From Chitinophaga sp. CF418 (GTDB lineage Bacteria > Bacteroidota > Bacteroidia > Chitinophagales > Chitinophagaceae), in the NCBI RefSeq assembly GCF_900142925.1, contig NZ_FRCN01000010.1:186001-250000 (forward strand): DNA of 64,000 nt. Reading direction: 5' to 3'. The notes under the pieces were generated by a model that saw only the letters and a list, made by a program, of their open reading frames with translations, was not told the origin of the DNA and searched no databases. This document shows, piece by piece, positions 1 through 8,843 of this stretch. Position 1 is the stretch's first letter; the number at the start of each line of letters is the position of its first letter. The position numbers were made by a program, and so were the translations under genes.

Positions 1-44
1 TCATTGTTGATTATTCCATTTTAAGATAAAAAAACAGGACCGGT

Positions 45-1100
45 TCAATCCGCATAATAAAACTTCTTAATACTGCTCTCCTCCATCTTCCCTCCATCCA
101 CTATTCTATAACAAATAGTGAACTCCAGCTGCGATTTATCATTGTATTCATTACGAAAAAACGTAGTCCAATATGTCTCCCTGGTATGAGGATCTACCAG
201 CTTAAGCTCGGTTACATTTTCTCTGTCATCATATTTTTCAATGGTGCAGCTTTGGGCATCAAACACGGGTTTCTCCGCATACTTTTTATCATACATTGGG
301 ACAGCCCACTCCATACTTCTCTCTTTCAACGTATCATGTAGTGCTGCCAGATCATAGTAACCGATTACCTGCTCAATGCCCGAAAAAGACGCCTCTTTTT
401 TAGTCAGCACATTTCCCTGGCGGATAGCTTCTTCTGTTCTATACAGCACCATTTTCCCGTCATATCTACCGTAATATTCGGTTTTCTCAACCTCTTTCTT
501 AGCGTTATAGAAGAATTTCTTTTCTGAGGCTAAATACTGTGTTTCTTTATGCTTGTTAAATCTTTGCTCTTCCAATAACGCCTGATTATTCCCATATACA
601 TAAATGATCTGTTCGGAAAACTGGCCGTTGCTGAGAAGAAGTTGTGACTGCAAAATACCGTTCTGATAGGTGTAGTTTGTTTTCAGTACTGTACCATCTT
701 CCCTTATTCTTGTTTCCGATACCTTTAACCCATTCTGATAAGTGTAATTCAAAGACTCCTTCGTACCATGGTGGATGTTATGATAATGATCCGCTACCAG
801 TAATCCGTTTTCAAATTTATACTCACGGGTAGAAAATGCCTCATCAACAGTATGCCAGTCACTTGCTCCCAGTATTGCATGCCCCTTGGTCTTAAAGGCA
901 GTGTAGCTTTTTGTTTCATGCCCATACTTCACTACGCGATAGTTCTCTCCCGTATATTCATAGACACTCAAAAGACCATGTTCCGCCGTATCATTCTTTC
1001 CAGTTTCCAGTATCCCGGTTATCTGTTTCTTGTCGTTATAGAATATCTGCTTTGTATTACTTGAGTGATCATCGCGGTAAACCTCTTTGGAAAGACGCAT
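45..1100 (-). CDS. hypothetical protein with tyrosine-rich repeats
   Basis: A 351-residue protein of no family I can name. The chain has short repeated beta-type motifs: a YTYQNG hexapeptide occurs twice about 25 residues apart, with related Y-x-Y-x-N-G/N and F-Y-N-x-K-K variants elsewhere. This recalls YD/RHS-like or YwqK-like hairpin repeats. No signal peptide is obvious at the chosen start (MRLSKEVYRD) and no catalytic motif is visible. It lies downstream of the acetylesterase but a hairpin terminator at 1154-1185 separates the two, so it is probably transcribed alone. The stop lies 45 bases from the window edge. Coding status is likely from length; function is unknown. Confidence 0.7.
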   Translation of the reverse strand: MRLSKEVYRDDHSSNTKQIFYNDKKQITGILETGKNDTAEHGLLSVYEYTGENYRVVKYGHETKSYTAFKTKGHAILGASDWHTVDEAFSTREYKFENGLLVADHYHNIHHGTKESLNYTYQNGLKVSETRIREDGTVLKTNYTYQNGILQSQLLLSNGQFSEQIIYVYGNNQALLEEQRFNKHKETQYLASEKKFFYNAKKEVEKTEYYGRYDGKMVLYRTEEAIRQGNVLTKKEASFSGIEQVIGYYDLAALHDTLKERSMEWAVPMYDKKYAEKPVFDAQSCTIEKYDDRENVTELKLVDPHTRETYWTTFFRNEYNDKSQLEFTICYRIVDGGKMEESSIKKFYYAD

Positions 1101-1153
1101 TTGGTATAGATTTTATTGGAAGATGAAAATAGGTAAATTCTATCATTGGTGCA

Positions 1154-1185
1154 CAAAAAAAGCACCGACTTTCGTCAGTGCTTTT
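1154..1185 (-). terminator. rho-independent terminator of the esterase operon
   Basis: An imperfect hairpin (arms around AGCAC...GTGCT with one internal mismatch) is followed on the minus strand by a run of seven T. It lies 9 bases after the esterase stop and upstream of the 45-1100 gene, so it closes the HTCS-GH2-esterase transcription unit. Confidence 0.75.
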
Positions 1186-1193
1186 GAGATATG

Positions 1194-2588
1194 TTATTCC
1201 ACATCTGTTCTGAAAGGCGAGGCCGGCAGGTCGGCCGAATTGTACAAGTTGCATTCGGGTACATTCGCCCAGCCATATCGTACAGCCACTGGCTTAGATA
1301 CTGCCGGACTGCTTACGATCACCTTGTCTCCCCTGATCACTGCAACAGCAGGTACAAACTTCTTATCCCCGCCAGCTATTGTAAAACCAGACAATTTTCC
1401 GTTACCTGCATGAAGACCTTTTGCTGTATGATCAAAAGTCAGCGTAGCACTATCTTTATTAACACGGTACGTTTTTAATGCCGGACCGGAATATTCGATC
1501 TTCCGGTGATACACCAGCCCACTTGCTGCCAGCGCCAGTCGTGCACCAACGGGTTGCTTACGGGATGGATGAATATCATTGGCGTCACCACAGTCTGTCG
1601 TTACAATCAGTGCCGTGTTTTTCACTTTCTGCGTTACTTTCAGCTGTGCTTCCCTGATCTCCGGCGTCATGTCCTTATAAGGCGCTATCTGCACGATCAG
1701 GAAAGGGAAATCGCCCTGTCCAAAGTCTGTTCTCCAGTTGCGGATCATATTGGGCAGAATCACCTGGTATTGCTTAGGATTCCCATTATTCGCCTCTCCC
1801 TGATACCAGGCAACACCTTTAATAGCATAAGGAATAAGCGGATAGATCATACCGTTATAGAGTCCGTTCATTAATTTTCCCGGCGGCCTGTAGCCTTCAA
1901 CGACCTTATCATAATTCTTCACCAGCTCCGTCAATTCAGGGTTGCCTTCCAAAGCAGCTTTACTGGTCCAGTCTTCTGCCGGAGTACCTCCGAAAGCGGA
2001 GAAAATAATACCTATCGGAACATTGATCCGTTTATACAGATCCCTGGCAAAGAAATAACCTACTGCAGAAAAATCAGACACTGTCTTCGGCGAGCAAACC
2101 GTCCATTTCTCATGTACGTCCTCTACCTTCTCTGGCGCATATTTCAGGGGAACATAGTACTCCCTGATCATCGGGAAATTCGCGGCATCCCTTTCTTTCT
2201 CCCAGTCGGTAATAGGCTGCTGCGGAGGCCTTGGTCCCAGTTGTCTTTCCATGTTGGACTGACCACTGCACAACCATACTTCACCAACAAGAATATCTTT
2301 AATGGACACCTTGTTCTCTCCCATTATCGTCATCTCCTTCGGAGTAGTAATGTAAGGCAACGGCGCCAGCTTTACCATCCATTTTCCACCCTTTGCGACG
2401 GTCGACACTTCCTGCCCGTTAAAGCGGACAGTCACCTTCTCTCCATCATTAGCATGTCCCCATACTGGTACAGCCACGCCTTTCTGTAAGATCATATGAT
2501 CCGAAAAAAGGCTGTTGGGAACAACGGTAGCATCAGCAGCTACAGATGTTCCAAGTATAAAAAAAGCAGTTAAAAAGTTCTTTAACAT
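1194..2588 (-). CDS. secreted SGNH-type (sialate O-acetylesterase-like) acetylesterase
   Basis: A 464-residue secreted esterase with an N-terminal signal peptide (about 1-20). The SGNH nucleophile block is GQSNM at 109-113 (Ser111). A second block, AFGGTPAEDW, lies near 198-207, WYQGEAN at 261-267, and the catalytic D-I-H (Asp338, His340) comes before PSRKQPVG. The N-terminal 20-100 region is beta-rich. Length and motifs match the sialate O-acetylesterase-like family widespread in Bacteroidota glycan loci, where members remove O-acetyl groups from glycans. It follows the GH2 gene by 35 bases in the same direction, so the inferred role is deacetylating pectic galactan/RG-I oligomers so that the glycosidases can act. 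True sialate specificity is unlikely here because no sialidase is present. Confidence 0.88.
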   Translation of the reverse strand: MLKNFLTAFFILGTSVAADATVVPNSLFSDHMILQKGVAVPVWGHANDGEKVTVRFNGQEVSTVAKGGKWMVKLAPLPYITTPKEMTIMGENKVSIKDILVGEVWLCSGQSNMERQLGPRPPQQPITDWEKERDAANFPMIREYYVPLKYAPEKVEDVHEKWTVCSPKTVSDFSAVGYFFARDLYKRINVPIGIIFSAFGGTPAEDWTSKAALEGNPELTELVKNYDKVVEGYRPPGKLMNGLYNGMIYPLIPYAIKGVAWYQGEANNGNPKQYQVILPNMIRNWRTDFGQGDFPFLIVQIAPYKDMTPEIREAQLKVTQKVKNTALIVTTDCGDANDIHPSRKQPVGARLALAASGLVYHRKIEYSGPALKTYRVNKDSATLTFDHTAKGLHAGNGKLSGFTIAGGDKKFVPAVAVIRGDKVIVSSPAVSKPVAVRYGWANVPECNLYNSADLPASPFRTDVE

Positions 2589-2623
2589 GATGAACGTTTA
2601 TGTAATTATCAGTTATAACTAAT

Positions 2624-4468
2624 TTATTTCACCAGTGCGGGATCATACAATTTCACATTTGCCTCGTACAGTTTGTCAACAGGCATTTTATCTACCTGAC
2701 GATCATACGTCATAAACCCATTCACCTCTCCTTCAACGTCTGTTGTTTGTGTATACACGGCCGCTGATAAACCTAAAGGAATCAGCTGGGCGATCCTCTC
2801 AGTGAAGGTCTGGTACTTTTTGAACATTTCCTCAGATGTTTTGAAAGACTGGTATCCCCAGTTTTTATTTTTCTGCCAGGTATGGCCTTCCAGCGGCAAT
2901 CCCAGTCCGCCGAATTCTCCCAACACCAGGATCTGCTTCTGGCCAAAGAGGTCTGGTCTAGGCATGGCAGGATGAGGATAGTTATGCAGGTCGATGATAT
3001 GTCCTGTAGGATAAAAGTTACCACCACTGGCACTATTCACCAGCCTTGACGGATCTTTCTTCATCGTCCATTCCGTGATCTCAGCTGTCTTGAATTGTCC
3101 CCAGGCCTCGTTGAATGGTATCCATACTACAATGCTCGGGTAGTTATACAGGGCATCTATGATCGCATTCCATTCTTTACGGTAATACCCTTCTGATTCC
3201 GGCGTACGGTCTTTGTCAGTAGCATGATCCAGTATTCCAGGTCGGTTCTCCCATCCATTGCCTCTATCCCCACTCGGCATATCCTGCCACAGCAGCATAC
3301 CTGCCTTATCGCAATATGCATAATAGGTAGCAGGTTCCACCTTGATGTGTTTACGGATCATATTAAAGCCCATCTTTTTCAGCTGGTCAATGTCATACAC
3401 CATTGCTTCATAAGTAGGCGGTGTATATAAACCATCAGGCCACCAGCCCTGGTCCAGCGGACCATACTGGAAAAGGAATTTATTGTTCAGCAGCATACGC
3501 TGTATACCATTGGCATCAGGCGCCATAGATATTTTGCGCATGGCGAAATAACTTTTTATTTCGTCTACCGGTTTATTATTACGGACCAGTGTCACTTTCA
3601 GATCGTACAGGAACGGAGTGGAAGGCGACCACAATTTCTCATTGTTAACTGTAAGTACCGCAGTTTCCTTAGCACCTACCTGCTGCCGTGCAACAACTGT
3701 AGCGCCGTCCAGCACTTCAATTTTCAGGTTATCGCCATCCTGCAGGTTCTCTACATCTGCAGCCACTGAGATCGTGTGTTTATCGATATCAGGTGTATTT
3801 TTTGTTGACTTGATATATGCTTTAGAAACTGCTTCCAGCCATACAGTCTGCCATATACCGGTCACGGGTGTATACCAGATACCTTCAGGTTTAACCACCT
3901 GTTTACCAGCTGGCTGCGGACCATCATCAGTAGGGTCCCATACACGTACAGTTATTTCCTGTTTTGCACCTTTCTTAAGATATGGCGTGATGTTGATTGA
4001 AAACGGATCATAGCCACCTTCATGTTTACCGGCACTCTTCCCGTTCACAAACACTTCTGTCTGCCAATCTACAGCACCAAAGTGTAACAGGATATCTTTA
4101 TTCTTCATGGAAGAAGGAATGCTGATGGTATTCTTATACCACAGCAAACTATCTTTTCCAACGGTGCGCCCTACCCCTGATAAAGCAGATTCTACCGCAA
4201 AAGGCACCAGGATGTTACCTTCATAAACAGCAGGTTCCGCCTGCGATTTCGGCGTAATAGCGTAACTCCAGAGACCATTTAAATTTATCCAGTTATTACT
4301 TCTGACCAGTAGCGGACGTGGATATTCTGGCAGTGGGGCTTTCGGGTCAACTTTGTCAGCCCATTGGGTTACAATTCTGTCTTTGATAACGTGCCATTGC
4401 GTTCCCTGGGCGTTTGCAGCAGATGCGATGCCGAGGGACACAACAAAACAGGATAATAATTTCTTCAT
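2624..4468 (-). CDS. secreted GH2 family glycoside hydrolase (beta-galactosidase-like)
   Basis: A 614-residue enzyme with a signal peptide (1-20, cut after ANA). Domain order is a jelly-roll sugar-binding domain (about 50-175), an immunoglobulin-like GH2 domain (about 215-310) and a TIM barrel (about 315-610). The acid/base is Glu454 in PFNEAWG and the nucleophile candidate is Glu518 in LGEFGG, both typical of GH2. It is shorter than classical LacZ because it lacks the C-terminal small-chain domain. It is encoded after the HTCS regulator (74-bp gap) and before the acetylesterase, an arrangement expected for a galactan locus. Beta-galactosidase is the most likely activity; other GH2 activities cannot be excluded from sequence. 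Bases 3849-3920 of this gene have a decayed homologue at 20571-20641. Confidence 0.9.
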   Translation of the reverse strand: MKKLLSCFVVSLGIASAANAQGTQWHVIKDRIVTQWADKVDPKAPLPEYPRPLLVRSNNWINLNGLWSYAITPKSQAEPAVYEGNILVPFAVESALSGVGRTVGKDSLLWYKNTISIPSSMKNKDILLHFGAVDWQTEVFVNGKSAGKHEGGYDPFSINITPYLKKGAKQEITVRVWDPTDDGPQPAGKQVVKPEGIWYTPVTGIWQTVWLEAVSKAYIKSTKNTPDIDKHTISVAADVENLQDGDNLKIEVLDGATVVARQQVGAKETAVLTVNNEKLWSPSTPFLYDLKVTLVRNNKPVDEIKSYFAMRKISMAPDANGIQRMLLNNKFLFQYGPLDQGWWPDGLYTPPTYEAMVYDIDQLKKMGFNMIRKHIKVEPATYYAYCDKAGMLLWQDMPSGDRGNGWENRPGILDHATDKDRTPESEGYYRKEWNAIIDALYNYPSIVVWIPFNEAWGQFKTAEITEWTMKKDPSRLVNSASGGNFYPTGHIIDLHNYPHPAMPRPDLFGQKQILVLGEFGGLGLPLEGHTWQKNKNWGYQSFKTSEEMFKKYQTFTERIAQLIPLGLSAAVYTQTTDVEGEVNGFMTYDRQVDKMPVDKLYEANVKLYDPALVK

Positions 4469-4541
4469 GTTTTTCGATTATTAACGTTCGGTTGTTAGAA
4501 CTTGAATTTACTCAATGTTTCGTGAAATCTATAGTGGTTTC

Positions 4542-7500
4542 CTATTGTTTTAGTTCCTGCAAAAACTGTGTCGGCGTTTTTCCAAACTCTTTCTTGAACG
4601 CCTTCGTGAAATAAGATTGTGTCTGAATCCCTATCCTGAGTATGACTTCAGACAATGGCACATCTTCGTGGGACATGATATAAGCAGCTTTCTTTAACCG
4701 TATAGTACGTACGAAATCGCCGGTAGATTGTCCCGTCAGCTGTTTAATCTTCTGATATAAATTTGTCTTGCTCATGCCCATGCTACTGCACAGCAGGCTT
4801 ATATCAAAATCAGGGTCCATTAAATGATGATCTATCTGGCTCAGTAGCTCATCCATAAACTCTTTATCTTTGGAAGAATTCACCAGCTCTTTCGCTTCAT
4901 AAAAATAATCCTTCAGGAACCGTTCTTTTGATTTACGCCGCTGTTCCAGTGTATTTCTTATCGTGATCAGCAACAGCTCTATACTAAGCGGTTTACCAAA
5001 ATAAAAGTCTGCGCCGGAGGCCGCTCCTTCTATGTTAGACGACAATGCTGTCTTTGCTGTCAGCATCATAAAAGGAATATGACTTGTCTCCAGGTTTTCC
5101 TTCACCAGCTTACAAAACGCAATACCATCCAATACAGGCATCATCACATCACTGATGATAATATCCGGCATTTCCACCTTTGCTTTCTCAAATCCCATCT
5201 GGCCATCGGATGCTTCTATTACCCTGTATTCCGCCAGCAATGCTGATTTCAGAAATTCTCTCAGCTCACTGTTATCATCTACAATTAAGACAGTAGCCTG
5301 CTGACTATTTGCCGGCGCATGATTGACAGTACCGTCATGAGGCTCAGTTACCGGTGCGGCTATCGTATAACGCTGGTTGGATACAAGGCTTTCCAGCTGT
5401 TTTGCTGTCTTCGCAGGATCTCCCATCCATCGTTCTTCCTCTGAATAATCCGATTTGTGGAATGGAATGGAGATGATAATCTCAGTACCCTGCTTACGTT
5501 CACTGTACACACGTATACCGCCTTTATGCAGGAACGTGAGGCTTTTCACAAACGCAAGCCCAATGCCCGATCCAAGATGGTTTTCATTTACCCTGAAATA
5601 TCTTTCAAACAGATGTTCTATTGATTCTTTCGATATACCAATACCATTATCAACTACCCTGATATGAAGATATTCACTGGCTTTGTAGTCGTTCTGCAAT
5701 ATCAGTTCATGCGGGTACGCTGGTTTAACACCCTCCAGCGAATTGCGCATCTCCAGTGTTATTGCTCCTCCTGAGGGAGTATATTTAAATGCATTGCTCA
5801 ACAGGTTGTAGATGATCTTCTCCAGCACCTGGTTATCAAACCAGGCCTCTTCAGGAGCGGCAACAATATTCACTGTAAAGCGCACCTGTTTATCAGCTGA
5901 CCATTCTCTGAACTCTTCCGAGATCTCTTCCAGGAACAATACCGGATTAGCAGGCATCACTTTTAACTGCAATACGCCCGACTCCACTTTTCTGAAATCC
6001 ATCACTTCATTTACAAGGTCAAGCAGGCGATAAGCGTTTTTCTGCATCAGTTTGAATGAGTGCTGCTGTGCAGCGTTCTGCGAGTCCCTGATCATCTTTT
6101 CCAGCGGACCAAGAATCAAGGTCAGCGGTGTACGGAATTCATGGGATATATTAGTGAAGAACTGAAGTTTTAACTGGTGTACCTCTTCGCGTTTCCGTTC
6201 GCTGATCTCTTTCAGCTCCCTTGCACGCCGGAATGCCAGCATGCGATAGACAGCATACACGATGATGCCTGACAACAGCAACATAAACCACCAGGTTCTC
6301 CAGAACGGAGGCTGAATAACGATCGTAATAGCTGTTCCCTGCTCATTCCACACACCATCGCTGTTGGATGCCTTTACATGGAAAACGTAGGTACCGGGAT
6401 CGAGATTGGTGTAGGCAGCTTTTCTCTCATTTCCCACATAGTTCCAGCTCTTGTCCCAGCCATCCAGCTTATAGGCATATTGGTTATTCTCCGGCGCTGT
6501 GTAATCCAGCGCGGCAAATCCGAATGAAAAAGAAGATTGTTTGTAATTAAACTTTACACGGTCAGTCAGGCTGATGTCCTGCTGCAAAGGAGCGCCCTTC
6601 ATGCCTGGCAGCATCCGCTGATTAGAAACCTGCAGATCAGTAATATACACCGGGGGCGTAAATGAATTGGCCCCTATCTCCTGCGGATAAAAGGCATTGA
6701 AGCCGTTAATGCCGCCGAAGTACATCTCACCGTCCCGGGTCTGCAGATAGGCGTTCGCCTCGAACTCAAGGCCCTGCAATCCGTCGCCTGTATTGTAGGT
6801 CTTATATTGATGCTGGCCGGGATGAAAACGTACAATACCATTCGAAGTAGAGATCCAGAAATTACCGGCTTTATCTTCTGTCATTCCCTTGATAAAGGCC
6901 GTACTCAAACCAGCGGCTGTTGTATACAGGGAAAAGCTGTTCTTCGTTTCATCAAACAGGTAAAGCCCTGACTGCCCTGCCCACAAACGTCCTTTAGCAT
7001 CTGTGAACAACACGCGCAGGTCCGGTTTTTTCTCACCGGTGGTAAAATAATGCCCAATCTTGCCGCTGGATGGATCATAACAGTTTAAACCTCCATCGTC
7101 GGTGCCTATCCATATCCGGCCTTTACGGTCTTCTATCATGGAGACGGCGTTTTTCCCGGACAGACTGTTGCCGCCGGTACCGGTAAAGCGGATAAAATGC
7201 CCCGCCTTGCGGTCGTACATATTCACCCCTCCATAGTAGGTAGCCACCCAGAGATTCCCCCGGCTGTCTTCCAGTATCTTCTGCACATAGTTGGAACTAA
7301 TGCTGTGGGGATCTGCAGGATCATTCAGGAACCGTGTAAAACTTTCGTCTGCGGCATGGTATAAGTTCAGGCCCCCTCCCCAGGTCCCTATCCAGAGATC
7401 GCCTTGTTTGTCTTCCGTAATACCGAGCACCTCTCCTGAGCCAAGTGTCCTTTTATTAAAGGGGTCGTACTGGTAATGACGGAAATGCTGCTGCTTACGG

Positions 7501-8663
7501 TCAAAAAGGTTCAAACCTCCACCATCGGTACCTATCCATATCCGGCCCTGCCGGTCTTCACAGAACGCTTTTACGTCGTTGTAACTCAGGCTGTTCTCTT
7601 TTATCTGCTGCTGATAAAGCCGGAACTTTTCAGCGCCCGGTACATATATATTGATACCTCCCCGGTGAGTGCCTATCCACAGGATGCCCTGTTTGTCTTC
7701 AAAAAGCGCTGATACCGTCCGTTGTGATAAACTCCTGGGGTATTCCGGTTCATTCTGGTAATGGAAAAAGGAGCCATTCTCCGCATTAAAAAGACTCAAT
7801 CCACCGTTCACACCGCCGGCCCAGAGCTTGCCCTTGCTATCAGATAATACGGCTCTGATCTGGTTAGTGGATAAACTGGAAGCATCCTTCTCCTGATGCT
7901 CATAAGTAATAAACCTGCCATTAGCCGGGTTATAATAAAGCAGTCCTTTTTCTTCTGTTCCCAGCCATAAACCTCCCTGGGTGTCATACTTCACGATCCT
8001 GACCGCCTGTGGATCACTGTCACCGGTATAGGGCAGCTGAATGGTACGGAAACTTTTCCTGTCGCGGTCAAAGAGGGCCAGGCCTCCCTCTGTAGCTACC
8101 CAGAAACGCCCCTGTGCATCCTCACAGAGATAGTTCACCCGGTTGTCCGGAATATCCTGTGCGTACCCAGGCCGGTGACGGAAGTGGGTAAAGGTCCCTG
8201 TGGAGCGGTCGAACAGGTCCAGCCCACCACCGTAAGTACTGATCCAGAGGCGGCCCTGCTTATCCTCATAAATACAGGTCACCTGGTTATGCCCAAGACT
8301 TCTGCTGTCTGCCCGGTGCATAAACCGTGTAAAACGGTTCAGACCAGGTTCAAACCGGCTCAGACCATTCTGGGTGCCTATCCAGAGGTGATGCTGATGG
8401 TCTTCGTAGATATATTTAATATAGTTATCGCTGATGCTGTTGCTGTCCCGGGAGTTGTACCGGTACACAACGATCTGGTACCCGTCATATTTATTCAGTC
8501 CGTCCCTGGTCCCAAACCACATGAAGCCCTTGCTGTCCTGAAAAATGGTTTCCACCGTACTATTGGATAATCCCTGTTCATTGGTCAGGTGCCGGAAATG
8601 TAAAACCGGCGTCTGGGAAAATACACCCTCTGCAGGTAGCAGGAGCAGCATACCCAATAGCAT
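4542..8663 (-). CDS. hybrid two-component system sensor/regulator (HTCS) of the galactan locus
   Basis: A one-protein signalling system of 1373 residues. A signal peptide leads into two seven-bladed periplasmic propellers built from many WIGT/WVAT-type repeats, then a Y_Y_Y domain, a membrane segment near 790-812, a HisKA domain (phospho-acceptor His841 in SHEFRTP), HATPase_c (N-box LLSNAFKY, DNGIGI, GSGIGLAF), a receiver domain (Asp1172 in ISDVMMP, Lys in GKPLS) and a C-terminal AraC HTH (last 100 residues). The periplasmic part is expected to bind an oligosaccharide and the AraC part to activate the divergent susC operon. The open frame extends to 8870, past the susC start. I chose the ATG at 8663 because it begins the signal peptide and has GGAGG nine bases upstream. 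Confidence 0.93.
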   Translation of the reverse strand: MLLGMLLLLPAEGVFSQTPVLHFRHLTNEQGLSNSTVETIFQDSKGFMWFGTRDGLNKYDGYQIVVYRYNSRDSNSISDNYIKYIYEDHQHHLWIGTQNGLSRFEPGLNRFTRFMHRADSRSLGHNQVTCIYEDKQGRLWISTYGGGLDLFDRSTGTFTHFRHRPGYAQDIPDNRVNYLCEDAQGRFWVATEGGLALFDRDRKSFRTIQLPYTGDSDPQAVRIVKYDTQGGLWLGTEEKGLLYYNPANGRFITYEHQEKDASSLSTNQIRAVLSDSKGKLWAGGVNGGLSLFNAENGSFFHYQNEPEYPRSLSQRTVSALFEDKQGILWIGTHRGGINIYVPGAEKFRLYQQQIKENSLSYNDVKAFCEDRQGRIWIGTDGGGLNLFDRKQQHFRHYQYDPFNKRTLGSGEVLGITEDKQGDLWIGTWGGGLNLYHAADESFTRFLNDPADPHSISSNYVQKILEDSRGNLWVATYYGGVNMYDRKAGHFIRFTGTGGNSLSGKNAVSMIEDRKGRIWIGTDDGGLNCYDPSSGKIGHYFTTGEKKPDLRVLFTDAKGRLWAGQSGLYLFDETKNSFSLYTTAAGLSTAFIKGMTEDKAGNFWISTSNGIVRFHPGQHQYKTYNTGDGLQGLEFEANAYLQTRDGEMYFGGINGFNAFYPQEIGANSFTPPVYITDLQVSNQRMLPGMKGAPLQQDISLTDRVKFNYKQSSFSFGFAALDYTAPENNQYAYKLDGWDKSWNYVGNERKAAYTNLDPGTYVFHVKASNSDGVWNEQGTAITIVIQPPFWRTWWFMLLLSGIIVYAVYRMLAFRRARELKEISERKREEVHQLKLQFFTNISHEFRTPLTLILGPLEKMIRDSQNAAQQHSFKLMQKNAYRLLDLVNEVMDFRKVESGVLQLKVMPANPVLFLEEISEEFREWSADKQVRFTVNIVAAPEEAWFDNQVLEKIIYNLLSNAFKYTPSGGAITLEMRNSLEGVKPAYPHELILQNDYKASEYLHIRVVDNGIGISKESIEHLFERYFRVNENHLGSGIGLAFVKSLTFLHKGGIRVYSERKQGTEIIISIPFHKSDYSEEERWMGDPAKTAKQLESLVSNQRYTIAAPVTEPHDGTVNHAPANSQQATVLIVDDNSELREFLKSALLAEYRVIEASDGQMGFEKAKVEMPDIIISDVMMPVLDGIAFCKLVKENLETSHIPFMMLTAKTALSSNIEGAASGADFYFGKPLSIELLLITIRNTLEQRRKSKERFLKDYFYEAKELVNSSKDKEFMDELLSQIDHHLMDPDFDISLLCSSMGMSKTNLYQKIKQLTGQSTGDFVRTIRLKKAAYIMSHEDVPLSEVILRIGIQTQSYFTKAFKKEFGKTPTQFLQELKQ

Positions 8664-8843
8664 GGCGAGACGCCTCCGGCAACAACCGTAAACACATAAA
8701 AAAACGCGGGATAAGGCGTGGAATATCAACACAGTGGCAAATTTGATCAATAGAACCAAAAAAATGAACGATAGAATAACAACCTGCGACAAGGCCCCCC
8801 TTACTTTGCAAGCTAAAATACAGCCAAAATAAAAAATGCCACG

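Noticed and set aside
4702..4727. attL/attR sites of an integrative element carrying the galactan locus
   Set aside because: No integrase or mobile gene is present, and the right-hand repeat is part of a longer GH2-HTCS remnant, so gene duplication and decay explain it better.
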